Source: an uncultured Clostridia bacterium (GTDB lineage Bacteria; Bacillota; Clostridia; TANB77; CAG-508). From it: a stretch of 34,808 bases of DNA. Both the position numbers and the translations under genes were made by a program. The first letter of the stretch is position 1. Each line of letters opens with the position of its first letter. This document shows, one piece after another, positions 22,568-33,100 of the stretch. The notes beneath the pieces are model-generated. The model did no database searches, was not told the DNA's origin, and was given only the letters and a program-made list of their open reading frames with translations. The stretch covers positions 1-34,808 of the forward strand of contig CAORJJ010000015.1 of NCBI GenBank assembly GCA_948517135.1. Direction: 5' to 3'.

Positions 22568-22606
22568 AAGAAAAAAATAACCATAATTTTATTTATGGTT
22601 ATTTCT
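22568..22606 (-). terminator. Intrinsic terminator after the 357-aa gene
   Basis: A perfect 12-bp stem (AAATAACCATAA/TTATGGTTATTT, 22575-22586 with 22593-22604), a 6-base loop and a T-rich tract on the minus strand. It isolates the ribosomal promoter from upstream transcription. Confidence 0.85.
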
Positions 22607-22612
22607 ATATCT

Positions 22613-23686
22613 TTATTGATTTTCTTCTACAACTAATGAACACTCAATATCTTTTTTACCTTGTAATACTCCATTATTATATTTTAATAAACTAACTGTT
22701 GGATTTCCTGTTGCTTGTGGTATTTCTACCATTATTTCCATTATTCCATCATTATCAATATCTAAAACTTCTACATTATTTATATTTAAGTAATATTCTG
22801 CAGTAGAATCTTTTTTCCATTTACTTTTTTCAATAGAAGCCAAATCTGCTATTTTTGCTCCTTTTGAATCTACTAAAGTAATCTTTGAAAATCCTGTTGT
22901 CTTATTTGCAAGTATTAATATATATTCATCTGTTTGATTTCCATCTAAATCTACAATTAACGTTTTTACAAAATTATATTCTGCTATATTAGGATTATTA
23001 TCAGAAACAATTGTTGGAATAGTATTTACTACTTTTACTTGTCTTGGTATTGCATTATAATCTTCAGAAATAGCAACTTTCCCAACATTATCTATTTTTA
23101 CTAGACCTTCATATAACTGTGTTGATAATACTCCAAGATTTGGTTCTTTAAAACCATAATTTTGGTAATTATAATATGTTATAACATATTTATCAGCAGC
23201 ATCATTTGTATTATCTATATATTTTAATGTTACTTCATCCATTTTTGAAGTATCTAATATTAATCCATTATATAAAACAACTAATTCTTCGTTCAAGATT
23301 TTTCTAGTATTTGAAGCATCTGTAACAACAGATGTATTATTATTAGAAGAGTTTGTTACATCAGAAATTGCTGAATCTATAATATTTGCAATTGAATCAA
23401 CAACTTCATTTGTTGCATTATCTTGAACAGATGTATTCACTATATTTTCTGGTAAACTTGAAACTATTTCTTTAACATTTTCCTTTTCTTGATGAATTAG
23501 GTAATATGTTAATGCTCCTGTACCAATTATTAGAACAATAAATGCTGCAAATATAAAATTACCTACTGTACCAATTTTTATTTTTATTGGTTCTGTTTCA
23601 TTGTTTTTTACAAAAGATTCTTCTTTAGTTTCTTTTTTCTCTTCCTTCTCTTTATCTTTATCTTTGTCTTTGTTAAGCTCTTCCAT
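22613..23686 (-). CDS. Single-pass membrane protein with VCBS/FG-GAP-like loops
   Basis: 357 aa. The first 30 residues are extremely charged (K/E/D repeats), then one membrane helix (about 42-64), so the long C-terminal part should be outside the cell. After an Asn/Ser-rich linker (about 85-125) comes a globular region with two Asp-rich loops in beta-strand context: DLDGNQTDEYILI (246-258) and DIDNDGIMEIMVEI (309-322). These resemble the calcium loops of FG-GAP/VCBS repeats, though only two are seen. AAAGGAGATAGATT precedes the ATG. It begins 63 bases after the ADP-ribosyltransferase-like gene and may be cotranscribed with it. Function unknown; sensing or binding outside the membrane is an inference. 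Confidence 0.75.
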   Translation of the reverse strand: MEELNKDKDKDKEKEEKKETKEESFVKNNETEPIKIKIGTVGNFIFAAFIVLIIGTGALTYYLIHQEKENVKEIVSSLPENIVNTSVQDNATNEVVDSIANIIDSAISDVTNSSNNNTSVVTDASNTRKILNEELVVLYNGLILDTSKMDEVTLKYIDNTNDAADKYVITYYNYQNYGFKEPNLGVLSTQLYEGLVKIDNVGKVAISEDYNAIPRQVKVVNTIPTIVSDNNPNIAEYNFVKTLIVDLDGNQTDEYILILANKTTGFSKITLVDSKGAKIADLASIEKSKWKKDSTAEYYLNINNVEVLDIDNDGIMEIMVEIPQATGNPTVSLLKYNNGVLQGKKDIECSLVVEENQ

Positions 23687-23722
23687 AATCTATCTCCTTT
23701 AAAATTTTAAGTTCGAAATTTT

Positions 23723-23738
23723 ATACTATTTTTAGTAT
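23723..23738 (-). promoter_or_regulatory. Small palindrome upstream of the 357-aa gene
   Basis: ATACTA-AAAA-TAGTAT, a perfect 6-bp inverted repeat 37 bases before the start codon, next to a weak TATAAA. It could be an operator or chance in AT-rich DNA. Confidence 0.3.
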
Positions 23739-23749
23739 CCTTGAAAAAG

Positions 23750-25891
23750 CTATATTATATTTGAACTATTAATGTATTCTATTATTCTTCCAATTTCATT
23801 TGTCATAGTATCTTGATATTTTGGCTCTTCTTCACTAACTTTATCTAATATTGTATATTCATATTTGTTTAAAAACTTATGTGTTTCAAGTTCAATTATT
23901 TCCTTTTTAGTTATCATTCTACTATCATATGGTAAATTTTTACCTTCTTTTTCTTCGACAATACTTTGTACTTTAGATTCTAATATTATATAGTTTCTTC
24001 TCAACTCAGTAGCTAATGCTTTTAAATCCATAACATCATCTTCAACAAGTTCATCATCTTCATTATCATTAATAAATAATGTTATTTTTGCCATTAATTC
24101 ATGTATACTGTAATTATGTGCTAATCTTAATTTTCTTGATAATGTTTTTCTTATTACCATTTGTCTATAATTTATTTGTTCAATCATAAAATCATCGATT
24201 TTATTTTGACCTGTGAATAGCCCTATAAATCTACTAAAAGTTCCTTTTTCTTCAATAATTTCCAAATCATCCCTTAATTTTTTTAGTTCTGCTTCTCCAC
24301 AAATCTCTCTAATTTTTTCAGCAATTCCTCTTTTTAATTCATTTTCTTCTATAATTGCCATTTCATCAAATCTTGTTACTTTACTATTTCTAACAGCAAT
24401 TTTGGGATTATTCAAATAATTTAATAATGTGCTTATTTCTATACATGATTTTGAAACAAGTTCTAAATCTAATTGAATTCTTTCATTAAATTCTTTCAAA
24501 CATAATTCATTAACTTTATTATCAATTTTTTCAACTAAATCTTCTAAAACCTCTGTGTTTTTTCTCATTTCAAAAGCATTGTTTAAAGCACTATAAGAAG
24601 TCCCCATATTTCCAGCAATTTTAGCATGATTTTGTTGTTTAGTAATTAACACATTTATATCATCTAATAATTTCTTTACTTGATCAACATTTTCTCTGCT
24701 CTCTGCCTTTACCCTTTTTTGAACTTCATTTTCTTCAACTGGTTCTTGAACATTAACTGCTTCAAGTTCTTTCTCTTCTTGATTATTATCTTCAAGTTCT
24801 TCTTCAGATGTTTTTAAAGCAACTGAAGTTACAATTTTTTCAGGCTCTACTTCTTCAATTTCAATAACTTCAGTAGTTTCTAATTCAACTTTTTCTTCAA
24901 TCTCTTCAGGGTTATACTCTATATCTTTAAATTGTTCTTCTATTTCTCTACATTCAGCAATCATATAAACAGCAATATTTCTTTTCCAAATATTAACAAA
25001 ATCTATATTTTCTTTTCTAAGTTCAAAAACATTAGTTGAAATCTTCTTAAGATCATTTAATTCTTTAGTTACTCTTTCAACATCATTATAATCTGCAATT
25101 CTATCTATATCAGAATATTCAAAATCTACTTCTTTTTCATCAATAGTTGATTCATATTTTCTAAGAAGTTGTTCCATTTTTCTAATATTATCAAAATTAA
25201 TTGCATTTTCTTTTTCGATTTTTATACAATTTTCTATTTTTCTTTTTATAGAATAAGCATTTTCTAATATATAATTATAAAGCCCATTTCTTTCAGCATA
25301 TGTCAATTTATCTAGATTTTGCTTTTCTAAAACTACATTATAATATTTAAAGTATTTAGAATTGTCTAGATTTATATTTTTATCTTCTTCAATTTTTTTT
25401 ACTTTAGTAAATGGAGCAATTAAAATATCTTTATTATATTTTTCTGAACCTAAAATATTTCCCACATTAAAGTATGGTATATTTTCTTCTAATGTTATTG
25501 TTATTCCAACAGGTCTATTCCATTTTTTTGCGAATTTTTCTTGTGATTTTTTATCAGTAGTAGCTGACCAAATTCTATCTATAAAAGGTTCCATTTTTAA
25601 ACGTTCAACTTCAGCTAAGTTTGTTCCTCTAAAAAATGTTTTTTCTTCATGTTTTGACTTGTAAAAGTTTTTCATAAATAACTTATACAAATTTTTGGTG
25701 TTCATAAGATTTTCGATAACAGATTCTCTGTCATATGGAATTTTTACAACTTTATTTTCAACTTCATCACTTAATAAAGCTATATCAGTTTCGCAATTGC
25801 TTACCAACAACTGATTCATAGCTTCATATTTCTTGCTTACATACGCTTCAAGCGTTTCAAGTTCTTCTTTCGTAAAATCTAATTCCATCAT
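23750..25891 (-). CDS. ADP-ribosyltransferase-like domain fused to long helical region
   Basis: About 713 aa from ATG 25889-25891, five bases after AAGGTGG (a second ATG follows directly; the in-frame ATG at 25915 falls at the predicted transcription start). Residues about 80-170 resemble an R-S-E type ADP-ribosyltransferase: KTFFRGTN (R88), IWSATTDKK (S109-T112, like the STS motif), and YNKDILIAPFTKVKKIEE (152-169), like the strand that carries ExE followed by VLxxP. Here the catalytic Glu position appears to be Asp (D155), so activity is uncertain. A glutamate-rich linker (about 320-400) leads to a helical C-terminal region (about 410-713) that is clearly paralogous to the next gene upstream. 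No signal peptide or membrane segment. Possible roles (toxin-like effector, regulatory ADP-ribosylation, non-enzymatic scaffold) are guesses. Confidence 0.65.
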   Translation of the reverse strand: MMELDFTKEELETLEAYVSKKYEAMNQLLVSNCETDIALLSDEVENKVVKIPYDRESVIENLMNTKNLYKLFMKNFYKSKHEEKTFFRGTNLAEVERLKMEPFIDRIWSATTDKKSQEKFAKKWNRPVGITITLEENIPYFNVGNILGSEKYNKDILIAPFTKVKKIEEDKNINLDNSKYFKYYNVVLEKQNLDKLTYAERNGLYNYILENAYSIKRKIENCIKIEKENAINFDNIRKMEQLLRKYESTIDEKEVDFEYSDIDRIADYNDVERVTKELNDLKKISTNVFELRKENIDFVNIWKRNIAVYMIAECREIEEQFKDIEYNPEEIEEKVELETTEVIEIEEVEPEKIVTSVALKTSEEELEDNNQEEKELEAVNVQEPVEENEVQKRVKAESRENVDQVKKLLDDINVLITKQQNHAKIAGNMGTSYSALNNAFEMRKNTEVLEDLVEKIDNKVNELCLKEFNERIQLDLELVSKSCIEISTLLNYLNNPKIAVRNSKVTRFDEMAIIEENELKRGIAEKIREICGEAELKKLRDDLEIIEEKGTFSRFIGLFTGQNKIDDFMIEQINYRQMVIRKTLSRKLRLAHNYSIHELMAKITLFINDNEDDELVEDDVMDLKALATELRRNYIILESKVQSIVEEKEGKNLPYDSRMITKKEIIELETHKFLNKYEYTILDKVSEEEPKYQDTMTNEIGRIIEYINSSNII

Positions 25892-25921
25892 ATGTACCAC
25901 CTTACAATTTTTCACAGAATA

Positions 25922-25950
25922 ATTGTATCATTTATATATTTTTTTAGCAA
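25922..25950 (-). promoter_or_regulatory. Promoter of the ADP-ribosyltransferase-like gene
   Basis: TTGCTA (25945-25950), 17 bases, TACAAT (25922-25927) on the minus strand. The spacer is identical to that of the promoter of the paralogue at 27076-27104. Confidence 0.75.
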
Positions 25951-25976
25951 CAATTTTATAACATTTTTTTAAAGTA

Positions 25977-27044
25977 TTATATTATATTTAAATTATTTAT
26001 ATACGTAATTATTCTATCTATTTCAGTAGCCATAGTATCTTGATATTCATATCCCTCCTGATCACATACATATGATATTCTATATCCATATTTATTTAAA
26101 AATCTTTGTGTCTCAAGTTCTATAATTTCCTTTTTGGTTATTTTCTTATTAACATATAGAGAATTCTTTCCATCTCTTTGACTTATAATTGTTTGAACAT
26201 TAGAGTCTAAAATAGTATAATTTTTCTTCAATTCTTCTGCTAATATTTTCAAACTATCAACATCATCTTCAATAAGTTCATCTTTCTCATTTTCTTCTAT
26301 AAACATTAATATTTCTGCTAGAATCTCTTCTATATCATATTTTTGAACTAATGTTAATTTTTTTGATAATGTACTTTCTATCGCCATTTTTCTATATCTA
26401 ATTTGCATTTCTAAACAATTATCAATTTTATTTCTTCCAATAAGTATTCCAATAAATTTTTTAAATGTTCCTTCTTCTATAATTTTTAAATCATCTTTTA
26501 ATTTTTTTAATTCTGCTTCTCCTCTAATCTTCCTTGATCTTTCTGCAATGCTTCTCTTTAATTCTCTATCTTCTATTTCAATCATTTCAGGAAATCTACT
26601 ATATTTATTGCTTATCATTGAATTTTTTGAATCATTTAAACACTTTAATAAAGCTGTTATTCCAATATTAGTTTTAGCAATAGTTTCCAAATCAAATTTC
26701 AATTTTTGAAAATTTGTTTGATTACATATTTCAGCTAATTTTCTATCAATTTTAAATAGTTGTTCTTTTAAAATGTGAGCAGAATGTTCCATTTTAGAAA
26801 TATTGTTTAATGGAGTATATAAAACTCCCATTTTTTCTGCCCTCTGTTGATTCCTCTTTTGAATACCATTTAAAACTTCAATATTTGCCAATATTTTTTT
26901 TGATGTATTTATATTTTTTCTGCAATCTAATTTAATTCCTTGGTAATAATCAGTTTCTTTTAACTTAATGGCAATTTCTTCTGAACTATTTTGCTGTTTT
27001 ATATTAACTTTATTATTTAATTTTCCTTTAATTTTTAATTTCAC
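25977..27044 (-). CDS. Helical protein, tandem paralogue lacking the ART-like domain
   Basis: 355 aa with a GTG start, eight bases after AAAGGTG. It aligns along most of its length with the C-terminal 300 residues of the neighbouring ADP-ribosyltransferase-like protein: both have ELKR(G/S)IAE, GEAELKKL(R/K)DDL(E/K)IIEE, F(I)G...G(Q/R)NKID, DELVEDDV or DELIEDDV, ITKKEIIELET, and end DR/GRII(E/T)YIN..NII. A short lysine-rich N-terminus (KLKIKGKLNNKVNIKQQ) replaces the enzyme-like domain. Mainly helical, no membrane segment. It has its own promoter and follows the adhesin terminator. A partner or inhibitor of its paralogue is possible but not shown. Confidence 0.7.
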   Translation of the reverse strand: MKLKIKGKLNNKVNIKQQNSSEEIAIKLKETDYYQGIKLDCRKNINTSKKILANIEVLNGIQKRNQQRAEKMGVLYTPLNNISKMEHSAHILKEQLFKIDRKLAEICNQTNFQKLKFDLETIAKTNIGITALLKCLNDSKNSMISNKYSRFPEMIEIEDRELKRSIAERSRKIRGEAELKKLKDDLKIIEEGTFKKFIGILIGRNKIDNCLEMQIRYRKMAIESTLSKKLTLVQKYDIEEILAEILMFIEENEKDELIEDDVDSLKILAEELKKNYTILDSNVQTIISQRDGKNSLYVNKKITKKEIIELETQRFLNKYGYRISYVCDQEGYEYQDTMATEIDRIITYINNLNII

Positions 27045-27075
27045 TCAGAATTCACCTTTACTTTTTATTAGAACA

Positions 27076-27104
27076 ATTTTATCATTTATATATTTTTTTA
27101 ACAA
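27076..27104 (-). promoter_or_regulatory. Promoter of the short paralogue
   Basis: TTGTTA (27099-27104), 17 bases, TAAAAT (27076-27081) on the minus strand. It differs from the promoter at 25922-25950 at one base in each hexamer, with the same spacer sequence. Confidence 0.75.
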
Positions 27105-27130
27105 TAAATTTTTTGTTAAGTTATTATTAC

Positions 27131-27170
27131 AAAAAAGCAACTCTTAGATTTCTTCTAAAAGTTGCTTAAA
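27131..27170 (-). terminator. Intrinsic terminator of the adhesin gene
   Basis: AAGCAACTTTTAGA pairs with TCTAAGAGTTGCTT (27154-27167 with 27135-27148, one mismatch) around a 5-base loop, followed by a T-tract on the minus strand, 10 bases after the adhesin stop. Confidence 0.9.
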
Positions 27171-27180
27171 AACAATTTAT

Positions 27181-30100
27181 TTATTTTTTCTTTTTAAATA
27201 TTAATCTTAAAGTTCCTAAAGTTATCATTCCACCAATAAAATAATATATATAGTTTCCTATTCCTCCTGTGCTTGGCATTTCAAGCTTTAATCCTTCTTT
27301 TTCTCTATAGTAGTAACTAACTACTGTATTTTGTTTTATTTTTCCCGTTGCATTTTTTGGTATTTCTACTAATTCATATTTTGAATAATCAATTCTTTCT
27401 TCTACCGCTTTTGTTGTTTCATATGAATCTTCAATATGATATTTATTATTTATGTATCTATCATCAGGATCTAGAGATATTCCACTATTTTCATCTTTTA
27501 ATGGTACTGGTGTATTTGTACCTTCTAAATAATGGTGAACTGTTAGTGTGTATGTTTTTTCTTTATAATAGTAGTTCACAATAATTATTGGTGTTTCAGA
27601 TTTGTATACTCCCATGTAATTTTCTGGAAGATATATATCATTTAGAAATTCATCCTTATTTTCATAATTCAATTTCTCGACTAATTCTAAAATTTCTTGT
27701 TCAGATTTACCTGCATAAAAATCTTCATTAGTAACTATATCATAATTTGTTTCTAAATTTGGCATTGTTAAATACTTTTCATTTTCTTTTCCTGTATAAC
27801 GTTCACTTGGAAGTATTTTTTCTAATGATGTTTCAACATTTCCATTCCATAAGTAATGATTAACTATTAATTCTAAAATAGCTTCTTTTTTTGAAAATTC
27901 AACAATAACATGAATATTTTCTGTTACATTTTCAAATATATTTAATGTACCTATACCATTTTCATCTACATTAAAATTATTTATTAATTTGCCATTTACT
28001 TCTATTGACTTTATTGCATAACCAGAATCAGGTGTTATCACAATTTTAGTTTCTTCTGATTGATTTTTTCCATGATTTACTCTTTCTACAAAATGCATTC
28101 CACTCTCAGTATATTTTACACCATCAGTTTCACCTTCAATTTCTCCATTTTTACCTGATATTATTCCACCTTTTACTTCTATTTCACCTTCATTATGAGC
28201 TCTTACTTCTGTTGTTATTTTATATGATTTAGCTTTATTAGGTATTGTAATATTATCACCATTTAAAAATTCTATTGGTGGCTTTGCAGTTTTTATTGCA
28301 ACAAATCCATTTGAATAAATTGTAGCATTTGAAATTAGATTTGTAGGATTTTCGGCATCTTCTTTTTTGAAGTTTGTTGCATTTAATGTGCTAGAATTAA
28401 AATTACCACAAGCTACATAATTTCCATCATCAGTTTCAGTTACTTCTTCTACATTTTCATAACCTCCACCTAAAATATTACTTGAATAATCAGCCTTTTC
28501 ATTTGAATCTAATTTTATAATAAATCCTTCTGATGTAAAATCTTGAGTTCTTGCTTTAAAATCGTACTTGCCTGTAAGTGTTCCATCTCCATCTACATCA
28601 AGTCCTTCTGCAGAATAATACCAACCACCAATTAGTAATCCTCCATCATCTGTTGATTTCATACTTGAAATAAAATCATCATGGTTACTTGATAAAGTAT
28701 AAATAATTCTATTAAAACTTCCATCTTCCTTTAATTCCATAATTGCAGAATCATATTTAGAAGATTTTGGTGTTGTACTAATTATTGTAGTTTGGTTCAT
28801 TCCAGTTACAGAACTTCTTACAGCACAATTATAATTTACAGCAACAATTAATCTATTATCTTTTGTATTTTCTATATCTGAAATCATTACATTATCATTT
28901 GTTTGCATAGCATCATTCATAGGATATATTCCATAATAATTAACATTTGAACCATCTAAAGAATATTGAGAAATAATTCCTGCTAGTCCTTTTTTTCTAA
29001 CTGATCCAAAAACTGCATTTTTTTGAGTAGTTAAATATATACTACTATAATTACTATTATATGATGTTATACCATTTATAGAAATTGCTATTCCAGATTT
29101 TGTTTCTGTTACATCACTTACATCAACATCATTTTGTCCACCTATTCTTTGACTCCATCTATACATTCCTTCTTGTGAATATGAAGCTATAAAACCATCC
29201 ATATTTCCAAGATTTTCAAATGATTCTTTAGGTGTATATGTATCTTTTCCTATACAATCATAAAAATTAAAGGTTTTACTATAGTATTTTCCAGCAACAA
29301 TTAAATCTCCTTGATGCTCTCCTTCTGCTTTAATTTCTATAATAGTATTTATTTCTTCATCAGAAGTTCCTCCAAGTCTAATAGCCCAGGCTACATCCAA
29401 GTTTTGTGTAAATTTAACTAATACTGCATCTTTATTTTTTAAAGCATCTTCATATTTATTTTTACCAGCACTATCTGTTTTAGATATAGATTCAATTTTT
29501 GTATCTCCTAAATATACTTCATCACTTGAAACATATCCTACTGCTGCATAACCTCCATCAGATGTTTGTATAATTTTATTAAATGCATCATCACGTTTTC
29601 CACCAAATGTTTTTGAAGCTACATATTTTCCCTCTCTATCATAAGATACAATTATAGCATCATTATATCCTTTTGAAACATGTTCTTTAGTGCCATCTCC
29701 ATTTACATCAACTCCATCTTCACTTTTAACAACTGAATCTGAAATACTTCCTACTGCTACAACTCCACCAGTTGCTCCTATATTTGAAGTTACTGAATTT
29801 ATATAATTCCAGTTATTTCCTGTAATTGCATTTATCAAATACTCTGGCTTATTGTCTTTTTCTAAACCAATTTCAAAATAATATGTTCTATCTTCTTCGT
29901 TTTCAGGTAATAAATAACCTTTTGGAGCTTCAACTTCTATTGCTTTATATTTTCCTGCTGGTAAAAGAGCTGAAATTTGACCATTTTCATCAGTAGTAAA
30001 TCCATAACCAGAAACTGACTCATATGAATATTCTGGTGTATATGTATATTCATATTCCTTATCATTTTCAAAGGTTTTAGCATTTCTTACATAAACTCTA

Positions 30101-33100
30101 TCAGCACCTTTACTAGTTGTAGAATCCTTAGTATAAACAAATTTTATCTTATAGTTCCCAGATGGCAAAGTATTTTTGAAAGTTACTTTTTTAAATGCAA
30201 ATTCGTTGTACATAGTATCATTAGTTGCATCATTTTCTCCACTTTCATTAGAAGACGTTTTAATAACTATATTACTATCAGTATTAATAATTTGATAATA
30301 AGCCTTATCAAAACTCTTTTCAGAAGAAATAAACCATTCAAATGATAATGTTTTATTTGCATCAATAGAAAATACATTAGACTCCATTGTGCTTATTCCA
30401 TTATTTTTATTATAGTTTGCTGTTCTCCAAATTTTTGTACCTTCTTGAGGTTCTTTATTTTCATTAACTTCTTCCCAACCATATTCATTTGTATCTATTG
30501 TTGAAGTAAATGAAAGATATTCTGCTAAATCTTTTTGTTCAGCTTTTTGAGTTACATGTTCGATTTGAGTTTCAATATATTCACCTATTGGATTTCCTTT
30601 GGAATCTACAACATCATTTCCTTCCAAATCTTTAATAATAAATTTAGCACCTGAAAGTTTTTCTCCTGTATCTTCATCTATTTTATTCAATCCAAATATT
30701 ACTTCATCTTCAACACCAATTTGTACAATATTATTTTCAATTATTTGTATATCTTTATTTCCTGTTTCTTTATTATTTCTTATTACATCTTGTCCATCTA
30801 TTGGTGTAAAAACAAGATTTCCAGCATTATCTTTATATGCTTTAAATGTTAATCTTGTATTATTTATAGAATATCCTTCTGGAGCATGAGTTTCGTAAAT
30901 TGTATATATTTTTGATGTATCTATTTCATTACTGCATTGATATAATCCACTAATTGTAATAACACCATTTTCATCAGTTGTATAAGTTTCACCAGATGCA
31001 CTTATTCCTTCACCATATATCTTATACTCAGCTCCTGGCAATACTTCTCCAGTTGTAGAATATTTCACTAATTTAAAATTATATGTTGGAAACTTTTGAT
31101 TTTCCAAATCTAGTTTAATTACTAAATTTTCATTTTCATCAAATCCCACAACATGACTTGTAGTTGTTCCATTATCTACATATTTAGTAAAATTATATAC
31201 AGCTTTATCATTCTCTTTAGTTCTAGTTACTGAAAATACAATATCTTCACTTGGTAAATTATATCCTGGTGCCTTTATTTCTGTAATTGTATATTCTTCA
31301 TTTAGTTCAATTCCAGAAACAAAAACTTTTCCATTTTCATCAGTTTTTATAATTTGACGCTCTTTGCCTTTTCCATTAATAACAAATCTTATATCCTTTA
31401 ATGGCTCTTTACTCAAATCATCTTTTTTTTGAATAAGAAGATTCAATTTAGCTTCATTTTCTACATTAATTCTTATCTTACAGTCTTTATTAGTATCTTG
31501 CTGAAAAACTTCTGTACTTCTTATTGATGAATAAACGTCTTCTAATTTTGAATAAGTTCCATCTGAATTTAAGAATGCTATATATATTTTTTCATTTTCA
31601 TCAGTATATGCATAAAATTCAACTTCTTCATCATTTAAAACATATTCATCGCTAATTCTTTCTTCTTTTAAAATATAATGTTTTCCTACAAGTAGTTCTG
31701 GTATTAAAATAGTCCCATTATCATCTGTAAATTTAACATAACTAGAATTTTGTCCTTTTTCCTTAACAGAAAATACTACACCTGGTATTGTTTTATTTGT
31801 ATTTTCTTGATATTTAATAATTTCCAAATCATATTGTTTAGCAACCATAAATCCTAATTTTGATGATCCAGTTCCTGTATAAACTAAACCTTCTGCTGTT
31901 GATAATGCAAATTCTACATTGTGTTGTGAATATGTTGTTAAATTAAATGGTATACCATCAGGAATTGAAATTTCATATTTGAATTCAACTTTCTCTCCTT
32001 TTTTTAAAACATATTCTTTATCAATAACAATTAGATATGTCTTTACTTCATTCCAATCATTTTGTGTCCAATTTGTAGTATCATCTTCTGAAATCCATCC
32101 ATTCTCTGGTAAATCCTTATTATTAGTTGGTGTTTCATTTTTTGAATAATATATTTTTGTATATGGTTTTACCTCAGGTGTCATCTCAAAAAAACCACCA
32201 TTTTTCATATAAGATGTAAATTCTGAACCTAAATCTTGTCCACTCATCAAGTTTTTATTACCTTTAAAAGGAACTATACCAAGTATCTTAAAGTCAGTTA
32301 CGTCTGAATCATAGTTATTTGTAAGAGATACCGTTATTGTAGCATTTCTATTGTTATTAATTTTTACAACTCTTGGAGCTATTGCAACATGATTCTCATC
32401 ATTATAATTACTTGCAATTTGAGTTGTATTTAATGATGTTCCTGTCTCTAAATTCAAAAATGTTTTATCATAATTAACAATTTCTGTTACATTAGAATCC
32501 TCATCTAAATCATATTTGTCTTCTGATGAACTTGTATACTCGCATGGGATTCCATTAATTGCAAAAAGTTCTACTGTTTCTGTCGTTTTAACAGCTCTTT
32601 GATCTGGTGCTAAATTACAATCAATATCAATTGTATATGACTCTTCTTGCTGATTCTTTGTTATAATTTTTATATACCAATATCCATCAATTTCATAAAC
32701 ATCATATGCTGATATTACAACATTTTTATTATTAGTTTTAACACTATTCACTTCTACAAAAGCTATCTCTTTTGGAATTCTTACCAAAAATGTTCCATTT
32801 TTCCATTTACATTCATTATATTTGTCAGTTTCTGTCTTAATTTTTATTAATTCATTTTCTGTTGTTACATTTGTAGCAATAGTATCTTTAGAAAGATATA
32901 TACGTGCAACAGATCTTGGAGCAATATATTTTGCCTTTTCTTGTATATTCTCTGTATTGAATATTTTTCCAGTATCTTTTTGAATAAATCCAGCAGTTAG
33001 ATATGTATAAATATATGATAAATCATCAAATTCTGGTTTAGTAAATGTCTCTGTGATAACTTGATCATCAAGTTCTTTTATATGTTTTACATATAAATAT

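Noticed and set aside
25892..25915. Upstream ATG as start of the ART-like gene
   Set aside because: It lies at the predicted transcription start, while AAGGTGG supports the ATG at 25889-25891.
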